A stretch of 64,000 nucleotides of DNA from DASYXZ01 sp035308965 (GTDB lineage: Bacteria; Acidobacteriota; Terriglobia; UBA7540), in NCBI GenBank assembly GCA_035308965.1, contig DATGFN010000064.1:1-64000 (forward strand), written 5' to 3'. This document shows positions 60,757 to 64,000 of the stretch, piece after piece. The notes beneath the pieces were generated by a model that worked only from the letters and a program-made list of their open reading frames with translations, made no database searches and was not told where the DNA came from. The first letter of the stretch is position 1; every line of letters starts with the position of its first letter. The position numbers and the translations under genes were made by a program.

Positions 60757-61398
60757 CTATGGCTTGGAAGTGTCTTGAATCTCGATGTTCTTCCACCGAA
60801 CCCTAACCCCGCCTCCGGTGTGGATCTGCAATCCGATCACGCCATCGGTGAACTTTGGGGTGGGATCGGTGAAATCGACAATGGGGACGCCATTCAAGTG
60901 AGTCACCATGTGATTTCCGTGCACCGAGATTTCGAGCCGATTCCACTTGCCGGGCTTGAGAGCTTTTTCACCCTGCGCAGTCGGCTGTGCAACCCATCCC
61001 CGCCCGCCACTTTCGTAGAGTCCCCCCGTATGCTTGCCCACATTGGGATCAACTTCAGTCTGCATGCCTTCGATGTCGGGTCCGTGCGTCGGGTCAATGC
61101 CCACAATGTGAGAGTGGAAGAAGACGCCGCTGTTTCCCCCAGCCTCGCCCTTGAATTGAAGCCGAAGATTGAAATCGCGAAACGTTTTTTCAGTGGTGAG
61201 GTAGCCGTATTTGTTGGCCTTGCTTTGGCAAAGAATGGTTCCGCGTTCGGCCACCCACTCTTCTTCTCCATTATTTTTCCAGCCACTCAAATCTTTTCCG
61301 TTGAAGAGGCGCACCCAACCTTCCTTGGCGATGGCCTGTGGGACGGGGGCGGGCGCGAGGCAAAGTAAGCTTACCACCAGGAATGCAAATCGTTTCAT
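60757..61398 (-). CDS. DUF1080 3-keto-disaccharide hydrolase-like protein
   Basis: A 213-residue protein with a signal peptide (KRFAFLVVSLLCLAPAPVPQA) and a concanavalin-like DUF1080 domain: WVRLFNGKDLSGWKNNG, ANKYGYLTTEKTFRDFNLRLQFK, GNSGVFFHSHI and the end RVRWKNIEIQDT. Members hydrolyse 3-keto-glycosides or are lectin-like. First gene of a three-gene run with the oxidoreductase and the isomerase. A second, single DUF1080 gene is at 23636-24451. Confidence 0.9.
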   Translation of the reverse strand: MKRFAFLVVSLLCLAPAPVPQAIAKEGWVRLFNGKDLSGWKNNGEEEWVAERGTILCQSKANKYGYLTTEKTFRDFNLRLQFKGEAGGNSGVFFHSHIVGIDPTHGPDIEGMQTEVDPNVGKHTGGLYESGGRGWVAQPTAQGEKALKPGKWNRLEISVHGNHMVTHLNGVPIVDFTDPTPKFTDGVIGLQIHTGGGVRVRWKNIEIQDTSKP

Positions 61399-61547
61399 CG
61401 TTCGAATTTCTCCAAAACGGTTGGCGTGTTCCGGCGAAGGGACGGAGCCGGGTTTTGCAATTCAACTCTTTACTTAGCCGGGCCAGCCTATCACGTTTGG
61501 GTCGTCAAGGTGAAGCAATCGGACCGGACGATTGAGCCCGAATTTTG

Positions 61548-61618
61548 CCGGGAGCGCGGGCGTCTCGCCCGCATTCACAAAATGAGGAAAAAGCGGGCGC
61601 GACGCCCGCGCTCCCGGG
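61548..61618. repeat. GGGAGCGCGGGC inverted repeat, third copy
   Basis: CCGGGAGCGCGGGCGTCTCG ... CGACGCCCGCGCTCCCGGG around an A+T-rich centre; same family as 17342 and 38891 but without the tail. The rest of 61399-61647 has no gene. Confidence 0.82.
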
Positions 61619-61647
61619 CTGGTTAAAACGGGCATTTCTGTCCGCAA

Positions 61648-62514
61648 TCATTGTTTGTGCGCCGCTGCCATTCTGGCCAAGAGGGCTGACCGAGTGGAAC
61701 TCATCGTGTTTTGGAGCGACTCCCTGGGGATGCTGGTGACAAAAGGTCCGATCATCCATCCGAGGCCGGTGGGAATGTCGCGCGTCAACGAAACCGACTC
61801 GCATTCGATGTAAACCCCTCCATCGCGCTCTTCCCAACGCCACCAGGAATCGATGCGCCAAAGAAATCCGCCATCCTTTCCCACAGGCTTCTCCCGCTCG
61901 TCCGGCAGGTCGGCGCGGTCCACTTCCGCGACGCGGGTGGAGGCGGAGCGACTGTATTCATGCGCGGGGTCGGGGGAACTGTAATGTATCTCGTGCTCCG
62001 TATCGAGCGTAACCGTAATCACCTTGTGTTTGCGCAGCCGGTAATAAATATTAAAGTCATTGCCGTCGTGGCTGAGCAATTTCGAGCGGACTAGTTCGGG
62101 TTTGTAAATGTCCTGATGGTGCGCGTAGTCCTGGGACAATTCCACTGCCTGTTTGACGGTGGCGCCGGGGACGAATACGTCGCCAATCCAGTGGTGAACG
62201 AGGCCGTCCGGGATGTCGATGCTGCGCTGCCGGGAGTCCAAGGTATCAAGGCGATCCATGAAAATTTCACCGCGTTTGAGCTGCTGCTCAATTTGCGCCC
62301 GGCGGGGAGCAGGCAGGCCGTCAATGTAAAGAAACCCGCCCGGCCGCGCCATCTCACCTTTCACTCTCGCCTCGGTGGCCTGAACGTAGCGGTTATAAGC
62401 CTCTGCGGTGGCCTGCTTCAACTCCACGGTGATCACTTCGGGCGGGATGGCGGCCAATGTGGAGGCTGCCCAAAAAATAATCAGCGCGCATAGGAATTTA
62501 GATCGAATTTTCAT
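61648..62514 (-). CDS. Secreted SRPBCC-like hypothetical protein
   Basis: A 288-residue protein with a signal peptide (RSKFLCALIIFWAASTLA) and a helical segment followed by a beta-rich domain (VITVTLDTEHEIHYSSPDP; LWRIDSWWRWEERDGGVYIECESVSLTRDIP) that resembles an SRPBCC/START-like ligand-binding fold. The C-terminal ESLQNTMSSTRSALLARM is helical. The frame extends upstream to 62697 but would overlap the ilvD leader; ATG 62514 is chosen. Function unknown. Confidence 0.68.
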   Translation of the reverse strand: MKIRSKFLCALIIFWAASTLAAIPPEVITVELKQATAEAYNRYVQATEARVKGEMARPGGFLYIDGLPAPRRAQIEQQLKRGEIFMDRLDTLDSRQRSIDIPDGLVHHWIGDVFVPGATVKQAVELSQDYAHHQDIYKPELVRSKLLSHDGNDFNIYYRLRKHKVITVTLDTEHEIHYSSPDPAHEYSRSASTRVAEVDRADLPDEREKPVGKDGGFLWRIDSWWRWEERDGGVYIECESVSLTRDIPTGLGWMIGPFVTSIPRESLQNTMSSTRSALLARMAAAHKQ

Positions 62515-62672
62515 TTTCTGTCTTATCCGGGAATTTCTCCGGCTCATCACGATCATACATCCGGAGTCGGCAAACCCGAAAGCGGGCTTGCCCACTTTCA
62601 TCGAATCTGGCACTATCATATCTTCAACACTCGACACAACCAGGGACATCAACTTTCCGTTTTGGGGGAGAT

Positions 62673-64000
62673 ATGCCGTCAGAGGCGAAGAATCCAAGCC
62701 GCACTATATTGGAAGGCCGCGACCGCGCGGGCGCACGATCCATGCTGAAAGCCATCGGGTTTACGGACGCCGATCTGGCGCGGCCCATCGTCGGCATTGC
62801 CAACACCTGGATTGAAACCATGCCCTGCAATTTCCATTTGCGCCGCCTCTCGGCGAAAGTGAAAGAAGGGGTGCGAGCGGCGGGCGGCACGCCCATGGAG
62901 TTCAACACCATCTCCATCTCCGACGGCGTGACCATGGGCACCGAAGGCATGAAGGCGTCGCTGGTCAGCCGCGAAGTGATTGCCGATTCCATCGAACTGG
63001 TGGGTCGCGGCCATATGTTTGACGCCATGGTGGCGCTGGTTGGATGCGACAAAACGATTCCGGCGGGAGCCATGGCGCTGCTGCGTTTGAACGTTCCGGG
63101 CATCGTGCTCTATGGCGGCTCAATCGCCGCCGGAAGTTTCCAGGGACATGACGTGACCATCCAGGACGTCTACGAAGCGGTGGGCGCCAATGCCGCCGGG
63201 CTGATGACCGATGAAGATCTGAAGAAACTAGAGGACTCGGCCTGCCCGGGCGCGGGCGCCTGCGGCGGGCAATTTACCGCCAACACCATGTCCACCGTGA
63301 TGGAGTTCATCGGCATTTCTCCCATGGGCTTCAACAGCGTTCCGGCCATGGATGGGCGGAAAGATGAAATTGCGTTCCGCACCGGCCAGATGGTGATGGA
63401 CATTTTCCGGCGCGGCGTTCGTCCCAGAGATATCATGACGCGCAAGGCGTTTGAGAACGCCATTGCCGGCGTGGCTGCCAGCGGAGGCTCCACAAATTCC
63501 GTGCTCCACCTTTTGGCCATGGCGCGCGAGGCGAACGTGCCCCTGGAGATGGAGGACTTTGACAAAGTCAGCGCGCGCACGCCGCTCATCGCGGATTTGA
63601 AACCGGCGGGAAAATATATGGCGGTGGATGTCTACAAGGCGGGCGGGATTCCTCTGATCGTGAAGAAACTTTTGGAAGGCGGCCCGGGTTTGATTGATGG
63701 CAGTCAAATGACGCCGAGCGGGAAGACGATTGGGGAAGAGGCGCTTGCCTGCCAGGAGACGCCGGGGCAGGATGTGGTAAGGCCGGTCTCCAACGCGCTC
63801 AAGAAAACCGGCGGGCTGGTGATCTTGAAAGGCAACCTTGCTCCGGAAGGTTCAGTGGCCAAGATTACCGGGCACGAAAGGCTGCATCACCGCGGCCCGG
63901 CGCGCGTCTTTGACAGTGAGGAACAGGCCATGCGCGCCGTGACCGGGAAAAAAATCAAGGCCGGAGACGTGGTGGTGATTCGCTATGAAGGTCCGCGAGG
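62673..64000 (+). CDS. ilvD: Dihydroxy-acid dehydratase, 5' part
   Basis: The window ends inside this gene; 442 codons are visible of about 560. It makes the 2-oxo acid precursors of valine, leucine and isoleucine. Sequence blocks RAGARSMLKAIGFTDADLARP, IVGIANTW, VGCDKTIPAGAM and CPGAGACGGQFTANTM (iron-sulfur cysteines) identify IlvD. GGGGGAG lies close to the ATG at 62673. It is divergent from the secreted SRPBCC-like gene. No leucine-type leader peptide or T-box is visible upstream. Confidence 0.95.
   Translation, partial: MPSEAKNPSRTILEGRDRAGARSMLKAIGFTDADLARPIVGIANTWIETMPCNFHLRRLSAKVKEGVRAAGGTPMEFNTISISDGVTMGTEGMKASLVSREVIADSIELVGRGHMFDAMVALVGCDKTIPAGAMALLRLNVPGIVLYGGSIAAGSFQGHDVTIQDVYEAVGANAAGLMTDEDLKKLEDSACPGAGACGGQFTANTMSTVMEFIGISPMGFNSVPAMDGRKDEIAFRTGQMVMDIFRRGVRPRDIMTRKAFENAIAGVAASGGSTNSVLHLLAMAREANVPLEMEDFDKVSARTPLIADLKPAGKYMAVDVYKAGGIPLIVKKLLEGGPGLIDGSQMTPSGKTIGEEALACQETPGQDVVRPVSNALKKTGGLVILKGNLAPEGSVAKITGHERLHHRGPARVFDSEEQAMRAVTGKKIKAGDVVVIRYEGPR

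Overview
The window looks like a chromosomal segment of an Acidobacteriota bacterium (inference). Clues are two long FtsX/MacB-type permeases of the kind called acidobacterial duplicated orphan permeases, a Ser/Thr kinase fused to a TolB-like/TPR tail, hopanoid side-chain genes (hpnJ, hpnI), Tat-exported 3-keto-glycoside enzymes, high G+C coding sequence and intergenic spaces full of dispersed repeats. No rRNA-based placement was possible beyond this; the 23S 3' end and 5S gene at the left edge are the best markers for a search.

Layout. 1-970: 3' end of 23S rRNA, a repeat-filled spacer, 5S rRNA and a terminator. 1050-4300: repeat-rich accessory strip holding a Doc-type and a HicAB toxin-antitoxin pair. 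4296-11290: a NALSHG-type hypothetical protein, a large Ser/Thr kinase, small secreted and membrane proteins, a PilZ protein, a GH16 glucanase and a STAS protein. 11548-23092: potassium (Kdp) region. KdpD is split into an N-terminal sensor protein on the minus strand and a separate histidine kinase on the plus strand that overlaps kdpE; the kdpFABC operon follows, preceded by a Usp-like protein and a 27-residue membrane peptide. 23233-36373: a decayed AbrB/PIN module, a DUF1080 hydrolase, paired TPR proteins, lipoyl synthase, an amino-acid permease, a prolyl oligopeptidase and an NtrB/NtrC-like two-component pair interrupted by a four-helix-bundle (S23) gene. 36516-40240: hopanoid side-chain cluster with a pair of 4-TM EamA-like half transporters. 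40512-44363: orphan permease, AlkD-like protein, secreted protein.

44500-47600 is visibly A+T-richer than its surroundings and holds a retron: a nucleoside deoxyribosyltransferase-like effector, a separate winged-helix-like protein, a structured non-coding RNA with a perfect 31-bp hairpin, and a retron-type reverse transcriptase with a YADD active site. A Cas4-like PD-(D/E)XK nuclease follows directly, and a second RecB-family nuclease with a four-cysteine cluster lies convergent to it. This is the most likely anti-phage defence locus of the window and its most interesting feature.

49176-64000: FecR/DUF6600 protein with a Gly-Tyr-rich repeat tail, glycogen branching enzyme, second orphan permease, YjbR and SRPBCC proteins, a 3-keto-glycoside type operon (sugar isomerase, Gfo/Idh/MocA oxidoreductase, DUF1080 hydrolase), a secreted SRPBCC-like protein and the start of ilvD.

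A second theme is the intergenic DNA. At least seven sites carry two arms of degenerate 7-8 bp repeats in inverted orientation around an unrelated centre; the repeated word differs between sites but matches within a site. One such pair encloses the S23 gene. Several other dispersed palindrome families occur, some of them bracketing accessory genes (hicAB, the HEAT-like gene).
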